The notes below the pieces were generated by a model, which had not been told where the DNA came from, did not search any database, and saw only the letters and a list, made by a program, of their open reading frames with translations. Of a stretch of 64,000 nucleotides of DNA, positions 1 through 12,015 are shown one piece after another (position 1 is the first letter of the stretch; every line of letters begins with the position of its first letter). The stretch is from Symsagittifera roscoffensis (Eukaryota > Xenacoelomorpha > Acoela > Convolutidae): positions 29,748,141-29,812,140 of the forward strand of contig NC_087071.1 of the NCBI RefSeq assembly GCF_963678635.1. Reading direction: 5' to 3'. The position numbers and the translations under genes are program-made.

Positions 1-902
1 AGAGCTGTACTCTAGCGGTGTCATCAAAAGCTCAAAAAGGGTGAAGTCGCCCCAGAAACTGGTGCATTCCGTTTGGCCACGATTTGACCAGCGGCCTCTA
101 CCAGCGGTCTCATAGTCTTTTTGACCACTGGCTCATCCATGGTGTCATTCGGGGGTCCGGGTTTGTCATTACTCGGGATCCTGAGGAGATTTGCACTTAT
201 GAGGTTTGGCTCAAGTTGCGAGGTGTCAGGAGTTCCACTTGCGATTGCCTATGGGCAACGTTCCCTGCAGGTAATGAATGTAATATTTTCGCTACGTTTA
301 TTCGCTCTGATTGTTCTTATACTCCCTCCTCCGGCACTCTATCTCTTCTTTTTGCTTCTTGTTGCAATCCTCGAACAGTCTCCTCGTCATGTCTCGATCT
401 TTTTGAATTGGGGCCGATGTCTGTTTTTTTCTGTTCAGTTCATTTCTCGTCTCCCTTATGTCTTTTATCGATTCGTTCGTATGAACCTCATCCTCCACTC
501 TCTCTCTCCCTTCTGTGCAAACGCAGCTTTCAGCCGTGAGCTAGACGAGGCAACTTCGTTACTCATTTCTTAGCCTCTCATTCCTCGTTACTAATTTCTT
601 AGAGAGTTTTTCTTTCGTCATCTCATGACACGCAGACTTGAACGTTCCAACACTCCTTGCTCGCCTCAAGCTGTCATTAGCAAGTTTTCCGTGGGGCGGT
701 CCCCACGGTTGTAATGCCCAAGGATGTTAGTTAGAGTAGCCGTCAAAATGACTACCTCTGTATCATCTTGGGCGTAGTCTTTTTCCAGTAGCCGATGATA
801 GAGCTCGTCTACAATTGGCCCTAGGTAGGCCTCGGCCACTTCCATCAAAGTGTCTAGATTGTCCAAGATTTTACATCGGTAACTGATTTTTGATATCTTC
901 AA
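1..902 (-). pseudogene. Accessory ORF of gypsy copy 1 (N-terminal part of the SGNH-type ORF), cut by window edge
   Basis: The minus-strand reading frame from 902 to 666 contains AEAYLGPIVDELY and NILGHYNRGDRPTE, which match AEAYVGPIVDAIY and NILGHDKRGDHPTE at the start of the accessory ORF of the plus-strand copy (36308 onward). Farther on, 498-298 has a charged stretch beginning EDEVHTNES that parallels the acidic linker of the other copy near 36760-36820. Bases near 80-1 still resemble the beginning of the next block (VAKRNAP against VANRNAP). The window ends before the position where the GDSL motif would appear. Frames change at least twice, so it is a relic. No known domain is recognisable in this N-terminal part. 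Confidence 0.6.
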
Positions 903-1214
903 GCAAGAGGATGAAATTTGAGATTCAGTTCAATCAATCAGGATCTAGGAACAAGTCAAGACCATCCAATCTGGTCAACATTGCTTCATTTTCAAATTAA
1001 AAGGTACATTAAAATCAGTCGGACTGAAAAATTTTTTCGTAAAATATTATAAAATTTGAATCAATCTAAACTCTTGGAAAATGATTCAAGTGTGAACATT
1101 CCACGCTTTGGATAATTTCCTGAAGTTTTTATTTAAGCAATCGTGGTCAAAAAAATTTTCTTGATCTATAGTTCTATTAACATAGCACACACACGCACAC
1201 AACCTACACTCAAA
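903..1214 (-). other. Spacer between macro segment and accessory ORF in gypsy copy 1
   Basis: No coding signal is visible. The minus-strand reading near 950-900 aligns with the stretch just before the accessory ORF of the plus copy (shared core CTAGATCCTGATTGAT at about 36232), so the spacer is part of the element. Confidence 0.5.
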
Positions 1215-1575
1215 CTTTATCCAATTGATTTTTTTTGTGCAAACGCAATTCTATGTTGATGTCCGAAAACAGTACATGTATCAACGCATAGAGCTCCCGG
1301 TGTTGCATCTCAGTCGCCCTCGTCATCAAGAAGCATAAATACTTTCCTGGTACTTGCGAAACTACCGGTAACAAAGCTTCTAAAGCTCTTATTCCTGATC
1401 TGTGCTTCCATTAAAACTCTACGATTTTGTACTCTCTCAGGAAGTCGGCTGCTATTGCTATTCTAGAACTCATGCTGGCGGTGATAGCTACAGTATGAAA
1501 TCACTATCAGCTAGTATTTTGTAGCTTGAGTATTCATTCAGTAAATTTCAATATGACTCTGCTTCTCTCCCTATA
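1215..1575 (-). pseudogene. Macro-domain segment, relic (gypsy copy 1)
   Basis: Minus-strand translation gives, in order: an ESY..NLLNEYSS lead-in, SDFIL, AITASMSS followed by AIAADFLREY, PGKYLCFLMTRATE, and ELYALIHVLFSDINIELRL. The same blocks occur in the plus copy (35441-35929). They resemble TARG1/ALC1-type macro domains: a helix after a (S/T)AD-like start, an xYLxFLxT strand, and a C-terminal helix followed by a TxIxVY-like strand. About 40 residues between the LCFLMTRATE block and the ELYAL block are missing compared with the plus copy, and there is at least one stop and one frameshift. Macro domains bind or hydrolyse ADP-ribose; activity cannot be inferred from this relic. Family assignment was made by eye. 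Confidence 0.6.
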
Positions 1576-2062
1576 GAGGGATCCTTAGGGCTGCAGTCTA
1601 TTTCTGGCTCTAAATCACCTGGTTCGCTTGCAAATTTAATTTTTCTTTTTGATGAACTCTCAGTGTGAGTAAGTCCCCGTTGATCGCTTGCCTGATTTTA
1701 AATTAAGGTTGGACGCAGAAACGAACAATGGCCCTTGCTGGCTTGATGTATTTCAAGTTTTCGTGATCTAAGTCCTGAATCGTTACACTGGCTTCCTTGG
1801 GGTCTGACGTCAATTCGTTTAACCATTTCAAGACGCAGATTTTTCTAATTATTGCTCGTATAACAGCTGTTGCTCGTCCTCAACTTATTCTTCTGGTAAC
1901 GCCTTTTTTTTGCAGACCTACTAGCTGCTCCGCTTTTTTCTTAAGGCCTGACTTGTGTATCACAAAATTATTTTCATAAGGACTCTTACTTCTTCACAGA
2001 CCTCACTCTACTTCTTTGTCGTGCTTGCATCGTGAAAGATAGATCCGGTTCCGGGTTCTTGT

Positions 2063-2097
<35 letters not shown>

Positions 2098-2700
2098 CGT
2101 GGTCATCCCAATTTTCCTTCCTCTACATCGGGTAAGACTTACTCATCCGCTTTGACTCTCTCCTTTGGATCCAAGCCTAGTTTTTTATTTCTTCTGGGAC
2201 TTCCTTACCATCATTCTTCTCCCTAATGCCTTTCTCATTGAATTTGCAGGCAGGGTCTACCATCGTCCTCCAGGTCCTTAGGTATACACCAATCCTCTGT
2301 GGATAGGTTATGGGGCTTGATGTTCTCAAATTGTGCAACCCAACCAGTGCTGAGCCTAAGAAAACAATCTTGTAATTTGTAAGTTTTGGTGGTATCATTT
2401 TCTGGAAAACCAACACGTAGTCTCCTACAGGTGAGCTTTTGCATCTGCTGCTCTCTTGTTGAGTTCATTCTTCTGTCTCGCTTGTTGCAGGTTGCGTCTA
2501 TATAAGTCATGGAGCTCGTGATCACATGGAGTTCTTATCACAACTCTTATAAAGACCTATGGCGATTTCTTGTTGCCTCCATACATAATCATGTATCGTG
2601 AAACTTACACCCTCAACATTGACACCAGAGTCCGATTTTGTCTCTCTATTAGCTTTTTCGTCTGTCGTTGGTACTTTGTAGAATCCTCTTCTCTCCGTTT
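1576..2700 (-). pseudogene. Integrase C-terminal remnant and acidic linker (gypsy copy 1)
   Basis: Minus-strand reading from about 2690 gives a zinc-domain lead-in joined directly to LIERQNRTLVSML, which is the glutamate end of an integrase core. The intervening HHCC zinc segment and the two catalytic aspartates are deleted. Farther on come LHDLYRRNLQQARQK and an LSTGWVAQFENIKPHN block, matching LSTGRAAHYENIKPHN in the plus copy at about 34530-34580. Bases 2235-1576 correspond to the charged linker before the macro segment and are too decayed to translate continuously. A (TC)n run sits at 2066-2094. Confidence 0.6.
2066..2094. repeat. (TC)n microsatellite
   Basis: About 14 uninterrupted TC units inside the decayed linker of gypsy copy 1. 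Confidence 0.95.
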
Positions 2701-4180
2701 GAAGGCAACAGTCCCATCCTCATTCAGATAAGACCATCCATCTTTCTGCAAATATTATGGTCTCAAGGTAATTATCCTCCTCTAGATCATTTTGACTTGG
2801 TGCACTGTTTTACCGTTTTCGATCCACCTTTTTAAGCTATTCGTCATACCGTCATTCCTCTGCGCTCTAACTAAGGCCAATAGTTTGTACCTTGCCCTCA
2901 AAAATTTATTTTTGACCCTAAATTGACTTTTCATCTTATCGGTCTGATGTGTGTCATCTTCCACCATGACACACCAAATTATTCCAAATGACTTTGTCTC
3001 CTGTTCAAATGGCCCTACAATGGGCCTAGCATCGGCGTAAGCTGTGGTGTGACTTCCGACGTTTTAAAGAGCAATGAGAGACTGTTAATAATCATGCGAG
3101 ACTGCTCCTGCTGAACCAGATCCGAACGCAACAGCAGATCCAAGAGCATCGGCTCCTTCTTGGATAGGATTTTCTACCGGTAGTTTTTACGGTATAGGGT
3201 GTCCCGACGTATCCAACCATCTCATCAAAAGAAAGCCTAGTAAGTGTTTTTGTCTAGAAACGAGAATACTTCTTTGATTTTCGCCTTATTGGCTTGCTTC
3301 TGTTCCAATTTCTCATAAAATTCAACCTTCTTGCTGAGACTATCCGCATTTTGGTGCTTGTCACGCATCTTGTGCTCGATTATCATGTGATAGCCATCTA
3401 GCCTAACTATCTTATGAACAATAAATCTCTGGTCCATTGAGTACGTTTTCAACCATGAAACGTCTCGGTTGTCCACTCGCAGCCCAAATTGAGCACTCCC
3501 TAAAGAGGCGCGATATTTTTCAACGAACGTGACTACCCTATACATCTCTGGTTTTGCCGCACCTTACTTCATCTCAGTATTTCTCAGTGATTCACTGTAA
3601 AATGCAATGGGACGGAGAAATATTCAAAAAATGGCAACTACAGAGGCATCAGTGTCGAGAACGTATATGCCTTTCTCTGAAGTCATTCCTAGCACCGGCT
3701 CCCCGCAAAGCTCCCGCATAATGTTTTCGAAAGCTTCCTGAGCTCGTTCATTCCGCTCAAACTTCTCAAACTTCTTTCACTTGTTGCGCATCAGCTGCTG
3801 CATCTTATAGACTTTGTCTGTGTACCCTTTCTTGAACTCTCGGTGATTATTCGCAAATCCAAGGAAGCTCATCAGCTGCGTGTCTATTTTTGGGTTTTTG
3901 CACGTTAACACGGCTTCCACCGCATAACATCCACCATTCATCTCAAAACTTTATCAAATCTCTGAGGGTCTTGCATTTTGAGAGTTTGCATTTCAAGTCA
4001 ACTCTCTTCATACAGTCAAAAACTTCAGTGTGGTCAGTCAAGGTAGATGTCGCTGTTCTTACATCATCTAAAAAGCACATCACGAGGCTTCCAATTTTCT
4101 TGGATAGTTTAGTCAAGGCCTGAGCCATGAGTCTTTGAAAGGTCGCTGTTTCCTTGCGTAAGCCAAAGGGCATCCTGTTC
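2701..4180 (-). pseudogene. Reverse transcriptase C-half, RNase H and RH-IN spacer (gypsy copy 1)
   Basis: On the minus strand 4173-3943 reads MPFGLRKETATFQRLMAQAL followed by MCFLDDV: the RT palm with an FLDD-like active site in place of YVDD. Bases 3940-3560 follow the RT connection through frameshifts. Bases 3545-3237 read FVEKYRASLG, LRVDNRDVSWLKTYSMDQ and DKHQNADSLSKK, the RNase H core including the DN(R) motif. Bases 2967-2782 (RARYKLLALVRAQRNDGMT, then LKRWIENG) belong to the long spacer before integrase. The N-terminal half of RT is missing: the protease remnant at 4439 is followed almost at once by the MPFGL motif at 4173. Confidence 0.8.
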
Positions 4181-4199
4181 TACTGGTAATAGCCCAACT

Positions 4200-4960
4200 C
4201 GGCAGACTAGCCCAACTCAAGTTTCATTCCACGCTGATTGGAATCAGCATGGCATGTCCAATGTATTCAAAACTACACTGAGACACAGCCAGTTTCGTGT
4301 GACCAATAGCTCCGACCTTAACTCACTGCACTTTGTCTATTGGTTTGGTACTAGGCAAACATGCTTACTAGCTCTCGATGGATTCAAATTTCTCATCCTA
4401 ACAGTCGCCACTACACTCTGCCTAGGCGGCAATTTTATTCATCTGTCTAAGAAAGTTGCTATCTTATTTTTGTCCGTTTTTATCTCACTCATTGGTCGCT
4501 TAACATACTTTTTCTCTGGGTTTCTTATCCTTATCAGTCCTATATTAAGATCGATCGTCACATCGAAGCTCTTGACAAAGTCACGCCCCAAAGTGAACTG
4601 ATCCGAGTCATCCGGTTTCTCCACCACGAGAATACTCCAACTGGAGGATTTTGTGGTTCACCCTGCCACATCTGCCACATAGATAGCTCCGCAAATTGTT
4701 GGCTGCCAGTCTTAAAATTGTGGGTATCAGATTGTCACTGGTGAAACTCATCCTTTCCCTTGTTCTTATCTGCATCAAATTGACTACCGCTCCCGTGTCT
4801 AGGAGACTTGTGACTCTTATCTTTTCCGATCGGTTTCTAGCATATATGCAGCCTCAACTACTTCGTATCCAACGTGTATCTTGTTTTCATTATGGCGTAG
4901 TGACCAATTCTGTGGATCTTCAATTTTTTTTTCATATCTGTCATATTCGAACATTGTCTT
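4200..4960 (-). pseudogene. Retroviral-type aspartic protease remnant (gypsy copy 1)
   Basis: The minus strand encodes LLDTGAVVNLM with the DTG triad at 4799-4791, followed by a DNLIPT block. After a short break, 4627-4439 reads FTLGRDFVKSFDVTIDLN, the conserved flap-distal LGRDF segment. The aspartic protease would process the Gag-Pol precursor. The plus copy keeps the DTG but has lost the LGRDF half, so the two copies complement each other in what they preserve. Frameshifts interrupt this copy. Confidence 0.75.
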
Positions 4961-5399
4961 TCGTTACAGAGATCTTGCTGAAAATGCTAATCCCATCCAT
5001 GTTGAGCTTCACTTGATATGATCAATGACTTCCACATAAAGCCCATTGATTTTCATGGTCCTGGTGCCACCTGTCTTCAACAAGGCTAACACAGGTCTCA
5101 ACTCAGTGCGCTGTTTTGCTTGTCTCAGTTTATCCATTTATTGTCCAAATTCATCATTGGGAACTCCAAGGGTTCACTCAGATTCGTAGATACCAGACGC
5201 CCTGCAGATTTTTCACTCTATATTGCAGCCCTGAGGCACCATCACAAACGTCTGCCCAAACACATTCATTTTCATGCTCAATCTGCTCGGTGCTTTCGTT
5301 TTTTTTCCACTGCGGATGCTTCAAAGTCGTTGAATTGATCTTGAGTCGCCTCATTCTCCAGTTCGAGCTAAGCTTTCAATTCAATTTCCCTGGTTGCCA

Positions 5400-8275
5400 G
5401 TTCCTGTTGAATTCAGTTCAAGGCATCTCTTGCCGCTGCTTTATAATCAATTCTGAAACTCTGAGCAACAGTCTCCAGTTTTCTTCCGCTGGAGTCTTCT
5501 ACTATGGCCTGGTTTTTTTCGTGGCCAGTTCTTGAGGCCAGTTCTCGTGGCCAGTTCGTGAAGCTTCTTTTTCTCCGAGCTTCCGCTTCGGTCATCAGTC
5601 GAGCCTGGCTAGCTTTAACGCCTGACAAAGCCTCTTCAAGCCTCCGCCACGGCATCTCAAAACTATGGACGATCCAATTTCAAATGGCCCTCGAGTTTAA
5701 AAAAGAAACACCTGGGGCCGAATTTTGCAATGAGTCCTCTCATGCAATCTTGCTGATCGATGTCCGACGTGTCTTAAACTTCAATGCAAGAACCGATTGC
5801 CTTGTTTATAATTTGCACATACTGATAAATGACTGTCCGTCGAACTACGATTTGCTCAAGAGCGTCTCTTGTCCGTTAGGTATGTTCCAGCTGCAACCTT
5901 GGTCTGCAGAGCTGTTTTTGAAACTGCCGTAATTGTCTTTGTAATAACTTGATCTCATCAGCGGCTTCAGCAACAAGTATTCTTCGGATTTGAGTCTCAC
6001 TCCTCTGGCGTTGGAGCAGTGATTGAGAGATGGATGTACAGATTCGCTAATATGGTCATAATTTCGTCATTTTTCGCACCGTCAATGAATTTTGAAGCTA
6101 AGTTCTGCTAAGTTCATTCTACTGTGTGACTCGTCTGATTGTGTGTCTCTCAGCATTTCCAATTCATCCAAGAACTTATGTATAGTCTCTTCTTCGTATT
6201 GTTTTTTGTTCCTCGAAGCGCATCATCGCTTGATGGCTCCGTATTTTAGAGAATAAACGATTCAATAGTATCTCGAAGTGCCTCGTGGGCAGTATCTCTT
6301 TGTTATAGTTTTTTCGCTATCACGCATTTTAGTGCTGTCCCTTCCAAAATGCTGATGAGGGCACTGCATTCCTCTCTTTCATTCAGGTCTTTTTCCTTGA
6401 AACGCAGTTTAATGGCCTCTATCCAAGTGTCTATGCAACCGCCAGATTCGTCTTTATAGCTTCTCTATTTCTTGATCATTAAATTAGAAATTTCGCTGCT
6501 CTCATTATACTTGAATAATCTCGTCAGGGATATCTCCAAGGATCTATTCAGAGGTTCGAACGCGATCACGATCGCGATCGCCGTTGTATCCTGAGTGTAT
6601 CCCATCTGGTCACGAGTATCAGTCATTCGAGACTCTGGAGCATACCTTCTGTCGGAATCGCTTGGCTGAGCTAATCTCTGTTTTGAGTGATTCAAGCCTG
6701 AACAACCACTTCTTCCACTCGCGTGGGTGTCCCTTGTGGGTCGACTCTTCAAGGCTGGCATGTTGCAAGTTGTGCCTCTCGTGTAGCTGTTTGTTGGATT
6801 CCTTTGCGTAAGACTCCCTGTGGTATTATTAGTTGTATTAACCCTTCCTCTAGCGGATCCATCGGCTTTACCTCTGTTTGAGAGTTCATTGAAGTCCTCT
6901 CTTGGATCCCTGTTCGCCTCTCTCGCGTGTTTTCTACTATTTCTTGATCGACATCTAGTTTCCATGAGACCATATACTCTGTCCATTATGGCCTGAGTAG
7001 GTCTATCCGTCACTGCACTTATCCTTGTAACGAGAGTCCCAAGAGTCTTCTCTTAATGACACCGAAAGTGCTTCAAGTCGTCTCTAAATCTTTGCTCCCT
7101 TTTTCTCGGCCTCTCGTGTCATTTGTGACTTTTTTCTGGCCAAATAAGTATCCGTTTTCACCTTCAAGTGATTCTCGCTTGACTGGTTTCCTCTTTGCAG
7201 CAAAGTATATCCTCTCGCAAGCCTTCTCTCTCGAGATGAACCCCTCTCTCTAGTTCTCTCATTCTGTGGGAAATCAGTTCTTGATGCTCAACTATCTCAT
7301 CCATGATCCTATTCTGTGCTTCTTACACCGATACCCCGTCGTCGACCAGTGGCGTCTACAGTGGTAATGTCAGCTTATTTGTGACAGGCAGTTCGGTGCT
7401 AGTTGCAACTCGCGCCTTTTTCTCTGTCTTAAAGGAGGCCTTTCGTATTGCACATCCAATTCTCTCAGTGTTGTCCCTGGCGCCAAGTAACTTATGCCTT
7501 ATACACTCCAGTATAGAAACCAGCATCAGCCGTTGCCTGAAGGTCACTAGAGTCCTGCACCCCATTCGAAGCCGTGTTAATCGTTCTGACAGTAGCAAAC
7601 TGATCGGAGGAGCCACGCAGCTTTTTGACGGGCATCTTTTCTTCATCAGCCGATTTGCTGATTCACAATTTTGATCCGTAATAATCATCTTCTTCTTTTA
7701 TATCACCTTCTTCCTGAATGTCAATCTTGTCACCAGATCCTGCCCCCATGGTAAACGTGAACAAATTTCCTAGAGTTTTCTTCAGTCTTTCCGAGAATGA
7801 ATAAGACATGGCTGATTTCACTGATCCCCCTGCATCATCGTTTTGTCAATGGGTGAGCCCTCAACCGCTCATTTTTCATTCAAAGTGTTGGACAGTTCCA
7901 ACGTTTCCTTTTTATCAAGATTCCAGGTCGAATTCGTAAAGTCTTGTCCGTGTTCTACTAGAAAAGACTCACTCGCTAGTCACCTCGTCCCGTTCCCCTC
8001 GGTTCCACATTCCGCTGCATCCTCGTCGTGAGCGGTACTCCGATGTATCTCCACTTCAACGTTGCTCGCTTATCTTTTTCTTCAGAGACTTTATGACTCC
8101 TTGTTTCGGCCATTTCTTCTGAAACTTTCTTTACTTTATTTTTCCGAGCCTCTGGGTTCTTGCCACAAAAAGGTCGTTCATCTTATTCTTTTCTTTTTTT
8201 GGAAAGAACTTCCTAGAGCTATCACTCAATTTAAGTATCCTGGACTTACTTGGCTGGACTCATCATGACCTAATT
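5400..8275 (-). pseudogene. Gag region remnant (gypsy copy 1)
   Basis: Minus-strand blocks in order: a start region near 8275 that aligns with the plus copy at 27198-27300; 7688-7356 with ARVATSTELPVTNKLTLPL, like ARISTSTKLPG in the plus copy; 7013-6465 with IMDRVYGLMETR and FEPLNRSLE, then a capsid-like stretch at about 6450-5950 (IDTWIEAIKLRF, EECSALISILEGTAL, LASKFIDGAKNDE); and 5655-5413 with ALSGVKASQARL and IDYKAAARDALN. These are the structural protein and its charged C-terminal tail. Many frameshifts and stops. The zinc-knuckle part lies in the most decayed stretch and I could not place it confidently. Confidence 0.7.
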
Positions 8276-8399
8276 TTACTTGTTGCTCGCTCACTTGATT
8301 TGCTTACAATAGTTTTACTTTCTAACAACACGTATTATTATCACAGCACTAAACTGTTTCATAGTTTCAACTAACGAGCGAACACAAATCTGACTAGCT

Positions 8400-11340
8400 T
8401 ATGATAGTAAAACGTATCTTGCACAGCAATGGAAAATTGGTTATCAAAAGTCGGACGAAGGTATCAAAAGTTTGACACAGTCGGATGATGTCAAACTTTT
8501 TAAAAGATAGTGGGCTCTTTATCCAGTTGATAAAAGGAAAATTTTCATTCAAAATGAAACGAAAGAACAGAAAAATGTATGTGCCTTGCAATGGGTCTAT
8601 CGCAATTTGCGTTAAAATGCTTTTTAGAGGAAAAGCTTTCTCAGATTAATGCCGCACAAGACAGACAAAACTTGACGTTGGTTATCTTTCTCTCAAGTGG
8701 GCGACTATTGCAACCACCTATCTGCCTTCGAATGGCCCGAGCTGGACCTAATTAAACTCCCAAGGCAACCACTCCTCAAAAAAATCGATTTCGGATTTCT
8801 AAACGAAGTATTTCAATATTATCGGTTTGAGCATGAGTCGCGAGTCTACGGGTTTGCATTTGTATAAATCTTATTTTTTTATTTGAAGGAAAGTCATCAG
8901 TACAGTCACTGGTTTCTTGTATTTCTCGGTCTGCCTATTTGTCTGATTAACCTAACTTATACCCAGCTTATTTTCATCAAGTCTCTTATTTTCATGGCGT
9001 ATTGGCATTCTTTTGGCTTATCGTTAGGTTTGTAAAATTTGCACCCTTCCGGATCGGTGTTCGGGTAACTTTCCGGATTAGCAAAAATGAGTCCTCCAGA
9101 ATGATACCCTTCCGAGTTGATAAAAATAGGACCCTTCCGGATTTGCAAAAATGGGGTCCTTCGGGATTGGCAAAGCAGGACTTTTGCGGATTGGCAAAAT
9201 TGGGACCCATCCGAGTTGGCATAAACTTGATCCTTCCGGATTGAGGCCTTTTCGAGTTGGCAAGAACAGGACCCTTCCGGATTGGCAAAATTATGACACT
9301 TCCTGGTCCTGTTCGGGACCTTTCCAGATATGGCATTAGGGCTCTATTATGCAAAACTAACTAATTAGGAGGAATTTGTTTAGAGTTTCGACACCTCCGG
9401 CTTGAAGGAAAGCTGCCTATATTACGATTTCCCTTTACTGGGGGAGGGTCTATCAAAAAGCCTATTTCTGAATTGCTTACTTGTTTTAAAGCTTACTAAC
9501 CCGTCCTCTCTTCTCGTCGGAGTTAGCATAATACTGCGTTACTCAACCGTTGCTACTGTTTTTTAGGGTTAAAGGGCTTTCCCGAAAAAATTCAGAACGG
9601 GTAATGGTCTACCTTCAAAAAACCGGTCTTTTTTTTGCTAAAAACTTTCTTTAAGTTTTCTATGATTTCTTTTTACAAAAAACGATTAGCTCAAATTTCA
9701 GCTCATATAAATCCTGATCTAACGGTATTGGAAAACGCTGGATTGCTCCAGTGGTTCCCAAGCCATAAAACGAAACGTCTGTCAACCAAGTTTAAAAAAA
9801 TTTCAAACGTATAAGTTGATAAGTTGCGCCCGTGTTTTTCCGCAACTCTCGTCCTTAAAAACTTTTGTGACTTAAAATTTTTTTTGAACCGAGCTCAGAA
9901 AACCTATACTCTTCTAGATCTTCTAGTTAAATAAATATGTAATTCACTAATTTAGCGCTTTTTTGTTGCAAAAAAGGACATCCCAAAAGTCGTGTCTTGT
10001 GGAAGGATCAAAATAACAGAATTTGACCCTAAAAACTCTCTGTTTACGGTTTATTGGATGAATAACGGAATACGAATTTTAAAACGGGTAGTATAGGTAA
10101 AACTAACAGTAATATAACCCTCTGGTGCGTTCAGTATCCGAATTAGGGTGCTTAACTCGGAACTTCGCATTAGGCGAAGAGTCAATTTATTGCAGTCACC
10201 TTCGGCCACCCTTCAGTTTGATATCGTACATTCTGTATCAAAAAAGACACAAGACTTTTAAAGGGTCTTGGACTTCTGGATTGGTCTTCTACTTCAATCA
10301 CTTGACCCTTCCAGATTGAGTGCATTACAGCATTAACGTGCCTAAATACTCAAACTAACCTACAGTACAGTCACCCGGGAAAAGCTAGAGGATTGATCGT
10401 AACAATCCAGTTTGATATAAATGTCCTTTACAACAGTATATTAACAACAACAAACGGGAAACTTGGATCGCAATTCGTCTGCGGAGATGTTCTCTACTGA
10501 TGTTTTGTTTTTTACTGTTTTTAGTTCATTGGAATATGTTTATGTTTTTTTTTATTTTTACTGGGGTTCTATACTAATTTTTGTTTGGTTTCTTGTACCT
10601 TTTGGTCATAGTTGTTTTTGGTAATGTACAGTTTAAGGAAAGAAGGGACGGCCAATCCCCCACTCTCCACGATATTTGAGTTTTTGGTCTTAACTAGGTT
10701 AAAAAACCAAATTGGCGAATCCGGAAGGCTTTCGTGTTTCGAATCACTTTTATGGCTCTTGATTAGGAGCCTTACCTAGTTCTTTCACTCGACACGGGGC
10801 CTCTGTTAATGGGTTTTCCGATCATGTTGTTATGAATACACCCAGGAGCGCCATAAATACACACATATGTAACATTTGCCCTGAGGTACAAACCGTCGGA
10901 TAGTAAAGCTAGATCCTCTAACAACTGGCTAGCGCCTTAAAAGAGCCTTACGTGATCTATACCGTCTCTGCCATAGCCAGTTCAATGTAGTTCTCATTAC
11001 ATCTGGCCGACAAAATCGTAACTACTTAAAAATATTGGCTGAATTTCGCAAATTAACTTCGTTGGTCGTCAAATTAAAGTTGGCCCTCGCGTATTGCATG
11101 GTAAGTCCTGTACAAAATCATCGGAGAGGGCAAAAACAAAATGAGGAAGGCTGAGAAAACGAAACCCTGTGATTATAGCAGCGATTCACCACCCATCTTC
11201 ATGATTCAATATTTAGGGAATTACAGTCAGACATTAGCAAAAGAAGTGCGCGATATCGCCAAAGCGCAGATAGTCTTCACGACGTGGATATTGGATTTCG
11301 AATGTCTTCTTTAAAACCCCCTATTCGCCACTAGTGAAAA
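8400..11340 (-). repeat. LTR-like / leader region of gypsy copy 1 (inverted counterpart of 21353-27197)
   Basis: The reverse complement of 10970-10840 aligns with 22122-22256 (ending GTTACATA..TTTTTATGGCGCTCCTG); that of 10730-10630 with 22400-22490 (TTAACCTAGTTAAGACC, GTGGGGGAT.GGCCGTCCC); that of 10490-10300 with 22640-22840 (CCCGTTTGTTGTTGTT, CACGTTAATGCT, AGGGTCA); and that of 10170-10010 with 23000-23180. Bases 9970-8400 match the continuation at 25288-27200 (for example AAAAGCGCTAAATTAGTGA). So the whole block before gag is shared by both retroelement copies. It keeps the 263-bp segment that one plus-strand duplicate has lost. No convincing ORF. Confidence 0.7.
9040..9330. repeat. Degenerate ~30-bp minisatellite (ACCCTTCCGGATTGGCAAAA type)
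   Basis: About nine units at roughly 28-32 bp spacing, each with a (A/T)CCTTCCGGATTGGCAAAA-like core and variable joints. The reverse-complement form, AATCCGGAGGGGTCC, is repeated at 26280-26440 at the equivalent place in the other gypsy copy, so it is a feature of the element's leader/LTR. Confidence 0.8.
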
Positions 11341-12015
11341 TAAAAATGATGTACTGACTTGAATGTTGTGGATGCAAATCCATCTATGATGGCCAGATGG
11401 TCCAACATCTCATCAGAAGGATTGAGTAACACATAAAAGAGGATACACGAGTTGGACAGCACAACTTGGAATTTAAATGGATGATAATCGACTAGATTTC
11501 ACAGCAGCATTTAGTTACTTACTTTACAGACGCTGCACAATAGTAATGGGAGACGGGCAATTAACACTCGCGACGAGCTTAGAAGTAGGAAGAGGACACT
11601 TAGGCTAAAGATCTAGAATCCAAATATTTTGGCTAGAACAAAAATACTGAGATAACTGACATGTTAGCTTGAAATTAGCAACAAAATGAAATTGTAAATC
11701 GAAAAAGGTGAAAATTATCAGAAATTTCTGGCTAAATTACAAAAATTGTTAAATAATAATTGTTACTTCATTTCAGTAAAAATTGTGAAGTTGTGATTTG
11801 TTAAATTCGTTAAGATTCGAAATAATGACGCATATGACCTTTTTGATGATCTTTGATCAGTTTGTACAGATTAATTCAGATTTTTAAACCTGAAGATGCA
11901 ACAAAATGTGCGAAAACTATTGTTTGAATTTGCAATTTTAACGCAGTCTCAACTTCGTTATTTGAAAAATTGTGAGCTCATGGCGAGTCTCAGTTCTGTT
12001 GGGCGGTTCTCAGCC
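11341..12015. other. Intergenic spacer, no gene seen
   Basis: No supported ORF. Near 11889 there is CCTGAAGATGCAACAAAATG followed by TGCGAAAAC, which recalls the CCTGACGATGCGAAAACG stretch at about 20952 and 23281. This may be old retrotransposon 3' sequence. Confidence 0.4.

Larger units (their letters stand above)
1..11340 (-). mobile_element. Ty3/gypsy-type LTR retroelement, decayed copy 1
   Basis: Read on the minus strand from about 11340 down to 1, the order is LTR-like/leader region, gag, protease, reverse transcriptase, RNase H, integrase remnant, macro-domain segment and the start of a downstream ORF. Every block has a counterpart in the same order in the plus-strand copy at 20890-42212. 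The two are inverted relative to each other and well diverged, so they are separate old insertions and not a recent inverted duplication. Stops, frameshifts and large deletions (the front of RT and most of the integrase core) make it inactive. The left end is cut by the window edge inside the last ORF, so any 3' LTR lies outside. The upper boundary is approximate because similarity fades beyond about 11130. Confidence 0.8.

Noticed and set aside
84-573. Plus-strand open frames of ~150 codons
   Set aside because: They are antisense shadows of the accessory ORF of gypsy copy 1, which reads on the minus strand.
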